Positions 9,950 through 20,045 of a stretch of 64,000 nucleotides of DNA are shown piece after piece. The notes under the pieces are model-generated. The model was not told the DNA's origin. It did no database searches and saw only the letters and a list, made by a program, of their open reading frames with translations. Positions within the stretch are counted from its first letter, which is position 1. Each line of letters begins with the position of its first letter. This stretch comes from Oegoconia quadripuncta. Its lineage: Eukaryota; Arthropoda; Insecta; Lepidoptera; Autostichidae. Where the stretch lies: positions 29,196,836 through 29,260,835 of the forward strand of contig OX438748.1 of NCBI GenBank assembly GCA_949316235.1, written 5' to 3'. A program made the position numbers and the translations under genes.

Positions 9950-10140
9950 ACAGCTGATTCACACTAGTAAACATATATTTTAAACAGTTGCGACGATTTC
10001 TATAAGAGTAAGTTATTATTTCGCAGTCGTACTTTTTGTCATTTAACAGCAAATTTTATAATTATGCCTACTCCGTGACAAAACGCTATGCACGGCACTG
10101 ACAATATGTCAGAGATAGCGATAAATTAGGGACGGATTTA
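9950..10140. repeat. Repeat F
   Basis: CAGCTGATTCACACTAGTA, TATAAGAGTAAGTTATTATT and TTGTCATTTAACAGCAAATT recur in the same order at 38680-38820. Nineteen bases here (9958-9976) are identical to the junction of the 1.4-kb tandem duplication. Confidence 0.6.
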
Positions 10141-10524
10141 TAATTTGGACGGTCGTATGATTATCATAATACGCGGATTGCTACAAGAAGTGAACCTGGT
10201 GGCTTAAGCATTGCCGAAAATAGCGGTGACGTTTGCAGTAATGTTAGGTCTGCACATCGAAAATGAAGATTCATATTGTTAGCAGCCGTCAAAGGAGTTG
10301 GATATGATTAATGCGATTGCTTTTGGGTCATAGATGACGCTTTTGGTAGTAGAACGCTCGACGCGGCCGAAGTCGCGGGTAACAGCTACTCACTTGATAA
10401 AATCTAAGTCAAGTCAAAGTTTCTTTAGAAGGAAAAACGCCCATAACTCTAAACCTTTACTTGGTATGTTGCTATAATTTTATGTGCTTAATTTTCCCGC
10501 GTTGTTACGTGGGGAAATGCAGTA

Positions 10525-10600
10525 AAAGAAAAGGGTCCAAGACGAATATAACGACACCTTGCAATTTGAAATCGGTCAAGCTGTTTAGGCTACAGAAGGT
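10525..10600 (+). repeat. Repeat E fragment
   Basis: AAGACGAATATAACGACACC then GAAATCGGTCAAGCTG and GTTTAGGCTACAG. This motif set also occurs near 24240, 53700 and 54450, and reversed near 30430. Confidence 0.6.
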
Positions 10601-10619
10601 AACATATAAACCTACATTT

Positions 10620-10957
10620 AACCGCCTCCGTGGCTCAATGTAAACAACATTGAGTTTACGATTCGGAGGTCGCGGGTTCGATCCCCACCGGGGTACCTGT
10701 TTAGTACTCGATTTGATTGGTGGTAGGGCATTTTAAATGTCCGCCTGGCTAGCTACCACCATCTTATCTAAACCTGCCTCCAAGCAGCAATGTTGATAGC
10801 ATTGTTGTGTTCCGGTTGTCAGAGATAAGATAGCCAGTTCCCCAAATATTTGGGTTTCCGGGTCAGTAGGCTTCCACCTTCGGGCTCATCTTCACTTAAC
10901 ATCAGGTTAAACCTGTGGCCAAGGCCAAGCGCTAAACCGTTGTGGATAAAAAAAAAA
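10620..10957 (+). mobile_element. SINE-B, full length
   Basis: Complete reference copy: tRNA-like head ACCGCCTCCGTGGCTCAATG with A-box-like TGGCTCAATG and B box GGTTCGATCCCC, then GGTGGTAGGGCATTTTAAAT, CGCCTGGCTAGCTACCACC, GCAATGTTGATAGCATTG, TTCCGGTTGTCAGAGATAAG, TTGGGTTTCCGGGTCAGTAG, TTCACTTAACATCAGG and a poly-A tail. It abuts the lepidopteran repeat at 10958 and may have inserted in its end. Confidence 0.9.
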
Positions 10958-11163
10958 GCTTCGCCTGCGTGAAATAACTTCATCGCGCAACTTTGTTTAT
11001 CCCGCGGGAACTACTCACTTTATCGGGATAAAAAATATCCTATGTTTCAAGCCAGGGTTGGTTCTACCTATATACCAAATTCCATCTAAATCCGTTCATC
11101 CGTTTCGCCGTAATTGAGCAACAAACAAACAAATAAACATCCAAACTTTCGCATTTATGATAT
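10958..11163 (-). mobile_element. Lepidopteran GCGAAAGTTTGGATG repeat
   Basis: Minus-strand copy: GCTTCGCCTGCGTG, TATCCCGCGGGAACTACTCA, TACCAAATTCCATCTAAATC, CCGTTTCGCCGTAATTGAGC and CCAAACTTTCGCATTTATG. The last bases of the 3' end are missing where SINE-B adjoins. Confidence 0.85.
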
Positions 11164-11329
11164 TTTTTATGGAACAACAAAAAACCCCCTTCTATGTTCG
11201 CATATTGTGAGGGCAAGTACAGAAACTTTACACGGCCGTTTTTTTTTTATTTATGTACCTACATTCCGAGATTTTAGCTCTGTGATACAGTGTGAAACCA
11301 GATAAACTTTTCGCCTTTGTGCATAGTTT

Positions 11330-11679
11330 TAAGAATTTCATTTGTATGAAGAATTTCATTAAGACTGTTTTCTCCATACAAACATTTTTGAAATTTTTTT
11401 TGGGAATGGCAAATCCAAATTTAGCTAAACTTTGTATCGGATAACATTAAGTTAAGTATAGGCGGTGTTAATTTTTAAAAGTTACCTCTTTATAAAAGTT
11501 TCAGCGAATCTAAGAAATAATATGGGAAGCACATGAAAAGAGCTGCTGTGTTTAAGTTTTTTTTATACATGATTTAGACCAGACATTAAAAAATATTTCA
11601 TGTGAAACCTTGAGAATATATTCCATCATCCAAATAAAAAACAAATTTGGAAATAGCTATAGAATCTTAGGAGTTGGTA
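11330..11679 (-). mobile_element. MITE-2, partial
   Basis: Reverse of the elements at 19513 and 35910: GAATTTCATTAAGACTGTTT, AATGGCAAATCCAAATTTAG, GTTTCAGCGAATCTAAGAAA and AATAAAAAACAAATTTGG. The terminal inverted repeat is missing on the right, where a LINE tail follows. Confidence 0.75.
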
Positions 11680-11800
11680 CAATACAATACAATACAATAC
11701 AAATACACTTTATTGCACAACAGATAAGAAAATACAGTTTCAGAAAAGTGGTAAGAATAGAATGTACAATTTGGCGACCTTATCACTAAAAGCATAGGAT
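11680..11800 (-). mobile_element. LINE 3' end, repeat H
   Basis: (ACAAT)n tail, then CAAATACACTTTATTGCAC, AAATACAGTTTCAGAAAAG and GGCGACCTTATCACTAAAAG. This is the reverse complement of the 3110 copy's end, with extra upstream sequence also seen at 38952. Confidence 0.75.
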
Positions 11801-11919
11801 AAACGAAGAAAAAAATCTCCAATTTCATAGGTAAAATCGAATATTTTATATAAGGAGCATAGAGGAATAACACTACCCTAAGGAGCGTCGGTGGTACCGC
11901 GGTTAATTTTGGGATGTAC

Positions 11920-12240
11920 CAATGAGTTATTAAATTAAATTTACTTATGTGCATTTATCCGACTGCTCTTAAACGATGAAGGAAAACATCGTGAGGAAAC
12001 CTACATGCCTGATAAATAAAAATTCAAAGACATGTGAAGTCCCCACCCACATTGGGCCAGCTATGGCCCATACTCCGTCATTATACGAGGGAAAGCCTAT
12101 ATCCCTGCAGTGGGGAGTTTACGGGCCGATGATGATATTTTATTTATTTAATAGTTGTTTACATAAATTACATAAGTAGCTCATGTATTCTTAAAATATT
12201 ACATTATTTAATAACCCATAATTGTGTAATTATTATTCTC
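11920..12240 (-). repeat. Repeat M, reverse copy
   Basis: GACTGCTCTTAAACGATGAA, GGAAAACATCGTGAGGAAAC, TATATCCCTGCAGTGGGGAG, TAAATTACATAAGTAGCTCA and TTTAATAACCCATAATTGTG, mirroring 8119-8505. Confidence 0.7.
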
Positions 12241-12616
12241 ACTGTAGTACTTACCATTTCTGAATAAACATTAGTTATAAAAATTATTGTAAAAAAAACC
12301 AGTGACCTATATTTCAGATTGAATCATTGAATCCTTCTTCCGGACAGGTTTGTAGTTACCTATAATTTTCTCATCTATTTTTTTTCTTTCGTTCAATTTT
12401 CGCCATCAACCGGCCAAGTGGAAGAGTTAATCAAACAGTTACTTTTTGCCGACTCACGGATTTCATTATGGACCTTGTTAACTTGGATATTGAACTCAGA
12501 GACAGATTATTACTTGAAATATTTCTTTTTTGTACCTTCATAAATTATTGTGCAATGAAGTGTATTTTGCAGTTACAGTTGACCAATACTGACATTTTGT
12601 TTGTTTATTAATGAAC

Positions 12617-12660
12617 TAGCATTTCGCCCGCGACTTCATCCGTGTGGCTCTCGAAATAAA
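12617..12660 (-). mobile_element. 3' end of lepidopteran GCGAAAGTTTGGATG repeat
   Basis: ACTAGCATTTCGCCCGCGAC is the recognisable terminus (GTCGCGGGCGAAATGCTAGT in reverse). The rest of the element is absent. Confidence 0.5.
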
Positions 12661-12717
12661 ATATAAACTATCACTTGTATTAACACGTGACAGCATTGCT
12701 TGCATTTCGTCATCATC

Positions 12718-12930
12718 TTTCGTTCGAATCCCGCTAGGGGCATATATGTTTGTATGATGAATACGGACATGTGTATGAGTTATGGATGTTTTTCATTTAT
12801 ATATGTATTTATTTACAAAAAAAAAAATGTATTTGTGTAGTGTATCAACCATCTGGTATCTACAACACAAGCCTAGTTGCTTAGTGTGGAACTAGATGGC
12901 GCTGTCTGTATAATGTCCAAGGATATATTC
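12718..12930 (+). mobile_element. SINE-A, 5' truncated
   Basis: Starts inside the B box (CGTTCGAATCCCGC) and runs through CCATCTGGTATCTACAACAC and AACTAGATGGCGCTGTCTG to an AAGGATAT tail. There is no A box, so it could not be transcribed from its own promoter. Confidence 0.85.
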
Positions 12931-12956
12931 CAAATAATAAAATAATAATAAATAAT

Positions 12957-13152
12957 AATAATCTTCTTGCCCTGGTCCCAATATATTTGGGGTCGATGCA
13001 GTACGTCTTTTGCTTCCAATCTCCTCTATCAGCCGTTTCCTCATCATTCACGCCCTTTCCTTCATATCACCCTTCACACAATCCATCCATCTTTTCTGTG
13101 GTCTTCCTCTTCTTTTCCAACCATCGACAACCATTACCTATGCATCACTCTC
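12957..13152 (-). pseudogene. RTE-like pol fragment, 3' part
   Basis: In reverse it codes for VDGWKRRGRPQKRWMDCV, followed by the RTE 3' tail ending TTGGGACCAGGGCAAGAAG. It is the same family as 3521-4170. It is interrupted at 13152 by the GC-rich inverted-repeat element and resumes at 13605. Confidence 0.82.
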
Positions 13153-13604
13153 TAATGGCTGGTTTACACAGTCCGAGCTGCTGCCTTGCCAGTAGACAGC
13201 TACTCGGTTTGTCTTCTCGTACGCCAGTAGCTCGGCTCGCCTTTGCTGTTTACACGACACCTAGCTACTGCCCAGTCCGAGTTGAGTCGCGATGTCGAGT
13301 GAACTTGTTTTAATAAAAAAAACGGTGATACGCTCTATGACAACTGTCCGGCTGGCACTGGCGAGCTACTGCCGAACGCGTCCAAACGATGCGAGCGACG
13401 GCCGAACAGCTGTCATGTGCGAGTTGCTGCCGGGTGAGAGGCGAGTGAAAACAAAAAATGTTGAAGTAACTCGGATGCGAGCTACTGACCAACTCGCACG
13501 TACGAGTTACTCGTAAGTTACGTCCAAACAGTGCGAGTTACTGCAGTGCAGCTACTCGGAAGGCTGACTCGTACGCTAGCTCGCACTGTGTAAACCAGCC
13601 ATTA
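13153..13604. mobile_element. MITE-3, GC-rich inverted-repeat element
   Basis: Termini TAATGGCTGGTTTACACAGT and ACTGTGTAAACCAGCCATTA are perfect inverted copies. A flanking TA is shared by both ends. Inside, the motif GCGAGCTACTGCC and variants recur in both orientations about ten times. It is clearly more GC-rich than its surroundings. It codes for nothing recognisable, so it must be non-autonomous. Confidence 0.88.
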
Positions 13605-13832
13605 GTAACATGTTTTTCATTCCTCCTCATAGCATGTCCATACCAAGCCAAACGGTTTCCTTTTAACTTTCCTGTCAGGGGTGCCACTTTTAAACTCTCT
13701 CTTTCATAACTCATTCTTTATTTTATCCATCCTCGCCGATTCACTCATCCATCTCAACATTCTCATCTAGGCTGCTTGAAATTTTCTTTCATCCGTCATC
13801 TTCATGGCCCAACACTCCGATTCATGCATTAC
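13605..13832 (-). pseudogene. RTE-like pol fragment, 5' part
   Basis: Reverse translation, across frames, gives an EMRMLRWM-like segment, then KVAP-(I/L)T-KLK-NRLAWYGHAMRR. This is the segment just upstream of the piece at 12957-13152. Stops and frame changes show it is dead. Confidence 0.8.
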
Positions 13833-14725
13833 GACAGGTCATATTACGAATTTAGAAATTATACCCTTTAATCTAAGGGCTATCTGTGAGTCACAAAATT
13901 GTTCCAGTGATCTGTCGCCATTTCAAAGAAACTAGACATGGAATGCAATTAAATTATTTATTGTCAGTTATTTTATTTTTTAACCAATTCCCAAAAGGAG
14001 GAAGTAGGTACCATGTTCGTCTACATAATATTATGTGTTTTTTTTATGTAGATTGCTTTACCCATATTTTTGTCAATTATTGGCTGATTTTGCTTATTGT
14101 TTTTTGTTTGATAAGGTAGATTACCAGAGTGGTTCCATATATTTTGGTTAAGAGCCTTACTAAATTCTGTTGCCTTGCCAAATTTTGGCGGACTAATTAT
14201 TTAATTTTAAAATATTAGGAAGACTATTAACTATTTTTATACACTGTAAATTCTTAAATAGAAACTTACAAGTTATTTACAAATTTATGTAATTGCTACC
14301 AAAGTTTATCTAAGAAAAAACTATAATTTACAATTTTATCAAATATTTGCAAACCAGTATCATAGCGATCAGTGTTCTTCAGTGGAAAGCTATGAGCAGA
14401 AGCGTGATGATATTATACAATGTCACAATCGTCACAAATTATACATATGATTCGACCATCACCATTCCATTTCAGAACTACCAAGTACGGAGAAGATTTA
14501 CTATTAATAAAAGAAATTTTGAATCTAAAAAATTTAGATAAGTCTTGAAGGAATATCACAGAAGCAACCCACGAATATTTACCAAGAAAACTTATTCAGC
14601 AAAATGTAAGATTGTCGGTGCAAATTGAGTCATTTGCACCTTGAGGTCTCTTTATTAAATTTCATTTTATTTAAGAGAACATCTGATCATATTCTCTATC
14701 TAAGTTCGTTATAAAGTACAGAGGG
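13833..14725. other. No recognisable gene
   Basis: AT-rich. The first 30 bases (CATTACGACAGGTC through GAATTTAGAAATTAT) also occur at about 16388-16425, so a short dispersed repeat lies here. No other structure was seen. Confidence 0.5.
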
Positions 14726-14909
14726 CGGAGTGTGAGTTTTGTTTCGACTTAACTTTACTACTGCGTTCACGTTTACGTGACGATTTGTATGAAGAAATGT
14801 CCAGCGCCTCTAGCGGATAGTTTGCAAAACGATTTTTTTCATAGGGACTTTTTTCGTAAACGCGAACGCGATGGTAAAGTTAAAAACGAGACAAAACTCA
14901 CACTTCGCA
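14726..14909. mobile_element. MITE-4, short inverted-repeat element
   Basis: The left end AGTGTGAGTTTTGTTTCG and the right end GAGACAAAACTCACACT are inverted copies, extended by AACTTTAC...GCGTTCACGTTTACG against CGTAAACGCGAACGCGATGG. The arms are about 50 bp and imperfect, with a 70-80-bp centre. No coding capacity and no convincing target duplication. Confidence 0.75.
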
Positions 14910-16924
14910 CACAGGTGTACCGAACGTTCTCACGTGGACATCGTTCGCGGCTTTCCATCAAGAAGGAAATACATTCGTTTTAAGAAATCTTAAGCCCGGT
15001 TAATACAAAATATAAGATTACTCTGACCTGCGAGTACATAATCTATGCTTCAATATATAGTTTTTATGCTATAATCAACTTGTAACGTATTAACTTAGTC
15101 TCTGAAGTTTACAGTTTTACTGCCAATGTTGCAATTTCATCGATCGAATTCTTATTGAAATTATGTAACATTATGTTTTTCTTTTTCATAAAATTTTAGA
15201 ATTAGACGAAGAACGACTAGTTTTATGTGTTTCACGGCGTCGCTTGTGAGTGTGTTTGACCAGTGTTTGTCCGAATCGATTTCAGCGCCATTTTTGTTTT
15301 ATGAATGACTAAACGAAGGCGCTTAGCCATGTTTGATGGAAATCGGTTGAGCCATTTCGAATATATTTAGCTTTTATGCAAACCATATTCCATGTAAACT
15401 TACAAATCCAAATTTTCCGAAATGAATAAACCAATTCTAATTGAACTTTGTACGTATAAGCAGTACACATAGATCTAAAAAGTTAGTAAAGAACATTATC
15501 GAAAAACAGAATTGAAACTAAATTTGAGCGATTTTAAATTTTACATACTAACAGAAAATATGCAATATTTTCTTTTAAATTCGCTATTTTGAAAATGTTT
15601 CCTACTAACTTTTCATACGTATAAAGTTTCATTAGATACAGCGGGTTGATATTTAAACGCTCCTAAGACAGTTTTTTTTCGAGGGTTTCCTGAATTTTAA
15701 ATTCTTTTATATTTAAGGTTTAAATTCGGGAATATGTTCATAGCCACGTTTTATGGAAATCAGTGAGCTGCCGTTTCGAAGGTTTTTTTACACATTTGGT
15801 TTCTCGTATCAATTATTTTCTCCGAGGTTTTCTAATTTTTTTTACACTGTCTGTCTTGCTCTAACTCAAGTGCTAATGCGATATGAAATATCAAGCTTTC
15901 AGACCACGTTGACAGCTGAGTCCGATCCGTCAGCTTGGGTGCCCTTAGGGGAATCCATCAACAACAGAAATAATGTTCGGCACATTAGGTATTTGATGGG
16001 ATCCCTTCCATTAAAATCTCAAAGGGTTCATTACGATACATCAATCTATCGCAGTCCATTCAACGGTAAAACAAAATACTCAAAATTCTTTGACGTAAAA
16101 ACATTCAGACATTCAGACAGATTTATTTATTTTTCTAAGAATTTAACTAAGATATATTTACAAGTGTCACAACCTACACAAGGTGTAAAATTAACACGAT
16201 TAGGTACACTGTGCCAGACACAATAGAAGTTTTGTTATAACGTCGATAGGCGGTGTGTGGCCCCGAACGTGTTAAGTACTTTTAGGCCTTAATTTTTTTT
16301 TTTGCGCCCCTAAATTTTATGTTTTATGTATTTCGTAAGTTCTTTTACGAGTATGTATAAAAACGTACTATCCATGTAATTACAAACCATTACGACAGGT
16401 CTTATTACGAATTTAGAAATTATGCCCTTATTATGCAAAAAAAGTTTAGTATGCAAAAAAATTTTTTTTTCATACGTTACTTTACACGCCAAGGAAGGGT
16501 TATGTTTTTCGCGCGTGTCTTGTACGTATGTTTGTAAATTTGTTTATTACCTCGTATCTTCCAAGCGGCTCTATGGATTTCGAGAGGAAGCGTTAGATTC
16601 GTTTGAAGAACCCATGTGTCCGTTTTTTTTAAATTAAAATGGCGTATTTAGGCCCTAAATTGTAAGTCGTTAATATTTTTTTTAACCCATCCTATCGAGT
16701 GGCATATCAAAATGATGGAAATTAAAAGGAGTTTTCAAAAATATATATGTCATGCTGACGTATGCTATGTTTTCGTTCGGTTCCCGCCTGCTTAGCAGGC
16801 CCTACTATCAAACTTAATACGGGTATTTAGCTTAGGTTTTCAGCGCATAATATATCCGATAAACCGAATTAGAGTTTACTTTGTATTTAGTTTATTTTAA
16901 TTTTGTTTTATATTCTCAATCTCA
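14910..16924. other. AT-rich region with diffuse repeat traces
   Basis: GATGGAAATCGGTTGAGCC (about 15339) and TATGGAAATCAGTGAG (about 15752) are related and also resemble 34705-34740, so an old repeat is present. A 157-codon plus-strand frame from 15753 overlaps one of these traces and shows no domain, so it is not called. Confidence 0.4.
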
Positions 16925-16925
16925 A

Positions 16926-17062
16926 TATGTATTTATTTACAAAAACAATGTATTTGTGTAGTTTATCAACCATCTGGTATCCGTAACACAAGCCTAGACG
17001 CTTACTGTGTACTTAGATGGCGCTGTGTGTATGTGCAAATATATTTATTTATTTATTATTAT
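16926..17062 (+). mobile_element. SINE-A, 3' half
   Basis: TATGTATTTATTTACAAAAA, CAACCATCTGGTATCCG and TAGATGGCGCTGTGTGTATG with a (TTTA)n tail. The tRNA-like head is missing. Confidence 0.82.
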
Positions 17063-17185
17063 TAATCTTGTTGCGGTCGTTTAGTGCATTGCTTAGAATT
17101 CTTTGAAGTCGGGTTTTTTGATTTTTTTAAATTATTCATTTACAATTTCTCGTTTCTCTTGACATGGTGATAGCAATAATATTCG

Positions 17186-17310
17186 TTTTCGATTAACGAC
17201 CTTTAATAAAGCCCGGCGCGGTCAGCCCTTGGATTGGTGATCACTACTGTCATTTTAGAACGAGTGATACCATCCAAGGGCTGGCCCCTCCAGACTTCGT
17301 TAATCGAAAA
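17186..17310. repeat. Fold-back of 5S-related SINE sequence
   Basis: Outer arms TTTTCGATTAACGA and TCGTTAATCGAAAA pair perfectly. Inner arms GTCAGCCCTTGGATTGGTGA and CCATCCAAGGGCTGGCC pair nearly so. CCTTGGATGG resembles the box C region of 5S rRNA genes and matches the element at 18760-19012. Confidence 0.7.
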
Positions 17311-17756
17311 TTCACTTTTTGACTGTGTAGGTATTTCATGTATTCGCCACACCTTACCCTTCGTTGTATAGGTACATATACATATACCTACTACGATCGA
17401 GGCACGCCGTTAACTAAAAGGGCCAGTTGCACTCTGTCGTTGACATTTCAATAAATTACCATCACTGTCAATGGAGCCGTCCATAATTCATATAACAACG
17501 AAATCCGCCAAACAAACTTTGTTCATAATACCCGGTATCATTCTAAATATTGATGGGAGATAGACTGTTAAGGGACGGAGCATTTGGAGTAATTTTTATA
17601 CCCATTCTGCACAGGAGTGAAGAGTCGTCTTCTTCCTGCTCAATTTAAATTTGTATTTATTTAGTTGACGAGTAGGGAATTATGTGTTTGTGTGTGTGCA
17701 TGTCCGGTCTCTATCCTGATGTAAAAAGAAAACATCACTGCTGAACATAGACCTCC

Positions 17757-18086
17757 CTGATAGATAGATAGATAAAGCGTTTATTTGCATATTACAGAAA
17801 CACATACAAAAATATGCGACGCAACAATCATTCTGCTTAGTGTTATTCTTACAAAATGTAGCCTTATTTCACAGTAATAAATGTAACAACAAAAATTAAG
17901 TGCAACTGTTACAACTTATAATAGAGTTGTATGTGTATCTGTACCACAAATGGGCCGTCGCTCAGTGTGGATCCTCACCTATAGATAGATTTCCACATTG
18001 ACCGGTTGGAAGCGACCTGCATCCAGTGGCTTCCCGCTTCAGGTCGTCTACTCACTGCCGCTTCGTGGTCTCCACTCGAGAACTTT
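17757..18086 (-). pseudogene. LINE 3' end with decayed pol C-terminus
   Basis: Begins with a (GATA)n tail and AAAGCGTTTATTTGCATATT. The minus strand, 17990-18070, reads EAGSHWMQVASNRSMWKSIGE, matching the terminal AGSRWMQVAQDR-type motif of lepidopteran LINE pol proteins. The plus-strand block 46225-46440 is the same 3' region. Confidence 0.7.
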
Positions 18087-18345
18087 AGAATAAGAATAAG
18101 AATAGTTTATTATGAATGCCACAACACGATACAAAAACAAAGAAGTAGTAAAATATAGCTAAAATAGTAATACAATTATGAAGAAGATCCCGACAATGCT
18201 GTCACGTGTTACGGTATGCACAAATGGGTTAGCACTCAGCTCATGCTGCGACGAATCACAGCGCTGGTTTTCAGTGCCCCCAAATGGCCAGTGACGCACG
18301 GACGCCACGTGAGGTACAATAATGAGCAGAATAATAATAAATAAT
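18087..18345 (-). mobile_element. Second LINE 3' region
   Basis: Starts with an (AATAAG)n tail (AATAAGAATAAGAATAG) and GTTTATTATGAATGCCACAA. It continues through GGTTAGCACTCAGCTCATGC. Non-coding. Confidence 0.5.
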
Positions 18346-18419
18346 TATAGTCGGGTTAGTGTACGTATAGTGTAGTGTACATATACAAAATAATAATTAC
18401 TTAATAGTATTATATATAA

Positions 18420-18605
18420 ATACGACCCCACCGACTATAATTTCTTTGAGCTATGTGCCCTGCTCACTGCCACTTTAACTTACTAATCCGTAGAGCTATG
18501 CCAATGACTTTCGTTCGTCTACTGATTTCTTCATTCGTGATTCAATCACGTAGTGAAACGCTGAGCATCGCCCTCTCCCATAGCTCGTTGCGTGACCTTG
18601 AGCTC
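18420..18605 (-). pseudogene. LINE pol C-terminal fragment
   Basis: The minus strand reads AMLSVSLRD-stop-ITNEEISRRTKV, then IALRISKLKWQ-stop-AGHIA. This fits the RAMLGVSLRDRIRNEEIRRRT...KLKWQWAGHIARR segment known from insect LINEs, with two in-frame stops. Dead copy. Confidence 0.75.
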
Positions 18606-18759
18606 AAGAAAACAAACACAGCAATTATTTTTAAAATAGGAGAAAAACTGGAACTGCAGAATTTTTCGATAAAAATTGTCAGCAGAAATATGGAAAAATC
18701 CAGTAATAATCATTGTCTATTCGCGTTTGACTATATTTTACCTAAGTACTTATAATTTC

Positions 18760-19012
18760 ATCACCATCATCAACACATTCCCACTGCTGGGGCACGGCCT
18801 CCCCTCACTGAGGGAGGGTAGGGGCTATATCATAGGCTACCGAATTGCTTAACGACTGCCTTCAGTTAAAAACAACCGGAGCCGACTATTTAATGTGTCC
18901 TCGGAAGCACGGAACCACTCATAATAAAACACCACTAGTAGTCACCCATCCAAGGACCGACCGCACAAGACATTGCTTAACTTCGCTAATCGAAAACGAA
19001 TAGTGCTTATAA
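18760..19012 (-). mobile_element. 5S rRNA-derived SINE
   Basis: In reverse it reads TTAGCGAAGTTAAGCAATG then GTCCTTGGATGGGTGACTAC, close to the internal control region of 5S rRNA genes (GTTAAGC...TACTTGGATGGGTGACC). The other end, CACTGCTGGGGCACGGCCTC, is a repeat body. A real 5S gene would be 120 bp with flanking stems, and this is not that. Confidence 0.75.
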
Positions 19013-19440
19013 TTTTATTTAATTTTATTAAAACTTTCTCCAAATTCTATTCTTAGTCCCGCGACTCGCCTCGCTTATAACCCGCTATCCATCAATGTCC
19101 GTGTTCTATGAAAGTTGGCTTTAAAGTCCCTAATGAAGTTATACGACAAAAACTGGATAGTCCTTTTATACATTTTCTATTCAACCGGACAAAGTGACGC
19201 TTCAAGTTGGTGAGATTTGCCTTTAAAATTTTCTAAATATATGTCACGAACGATTACAGCTCAAAAGAATCGTAGTACGGATTTAAGGACCTAGTTTCAT
19301 AATAGCATTATGAGACTGAAAATGCATTCACCCATCCAAGATCACCTTTGACTGGAAACTAAATCTTTGTGTCCACAATGGAAAAGATTTTTTAGAGCAC
19401 GTTGAATAAAATTTTTCAAAGCTTCATGTAACTAAACATA

Positions 19441-19512
19441 AATAAATATTTCGATAATACCAATTATCTAGACCCAAACTGAGCAAAACTTGTACTGTGT
19501 ACTTAAATATTG
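19441..19512 (-). mobile_element. SINE-C, tail part
   Basis: ACCAATTATCTAGACCCAAA and CTGAGCAAAACTTGTACTG match the tail of SINE-C at 44322. It is separated from its head (19906-20045) by an inserted MITE-2. Confidence 0.7.
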
Positions 19513-19905
19513 GGTCTTTGAAATTTATGAAATTGGAGTTTTTTTTCTTCGTTAAACATATGTACCAATTCCTGCGATTTTCAAAGCTATATCCAAATAT
19601 GTTTTTTATTTGGTAAATGGAATATTATTTCAAGGTTTCACCTGAAATATTTTTTAATTTCTCGGCTAAATCACATAATAAAAAAAATTTGAACAGATCT
19701 CGTTTCATGTGCTTCCCATAATCATTTCTTAGATTCGCTGAAACTTTTATAAAGCGGTTACTTTTAAAAATTAACGCTGCCTATATTTGGATTATGGATA
19801 TTTAGCTAAATTTGGATTTGCCGTTCCCAAAAAAAAATGTTTGTATGGAGAAAACAGTCTTAATGAAATTCTTCATACAAAACGCCAATTTCATAGGTAA
19901 GGACC
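19513..19905 (+). mobile_element. MITE-2, complete
   Basis: Ends GTCTTTGAAATTTATGAAAT and CAATTTCATAGGTAAGGAC are imperfect inverted repeats. Possible target duplication AATATT on both sides. Internal marks are ATGTACCAATTCCTGCG, CTTCCCATAATCATTTCTTA and GAAAACAGTCTTAATGAAAT. No coding capacity. Confidence 0.78.
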
Positions 19906-20045
19906 TAATATTATATACAGATCTATGACTTCGGAATAATGTTTGTATTCAACATACAAACACTTATCCCTAACGGGGCTCAAACCTGCAACCGTTTGGT
20001 ATCAAAGCAGGTCACTACCTAATTCACCAAACAGTCATCAAAATG
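19906..20045 (-). mobile_element. SINE-C, head part
   Basis: TTATCCCTAACGGGGCTCAA and CCTGCAACCGTTTGGTAT, ending CACCAAACAGTCATC: a degraded B box and head in reverse. Confidence 0.65.

Noticed and set aside
12987..13516. Several overlapping 60- to 108-codon frames around 13.0-13.5 kb
   Set aside because: They fall on antisense RTE sequence and on the GC-rich MITE-3, where stop codons are rare because of base composition.
15753..16226. A 157-codon plus-strand open frame
   Set aside because: No recognisable domain, Phe/Ser-rich start inside an old repeat trace, and no splice or promoter context. Too short to trust in AT-rich DNA.
18960..19012. Possible 5S rRNA gene on the minus strand
   Set aside because: Only the internal control region resembles 5S; the outer stems are missing and the rest is a repeat body.
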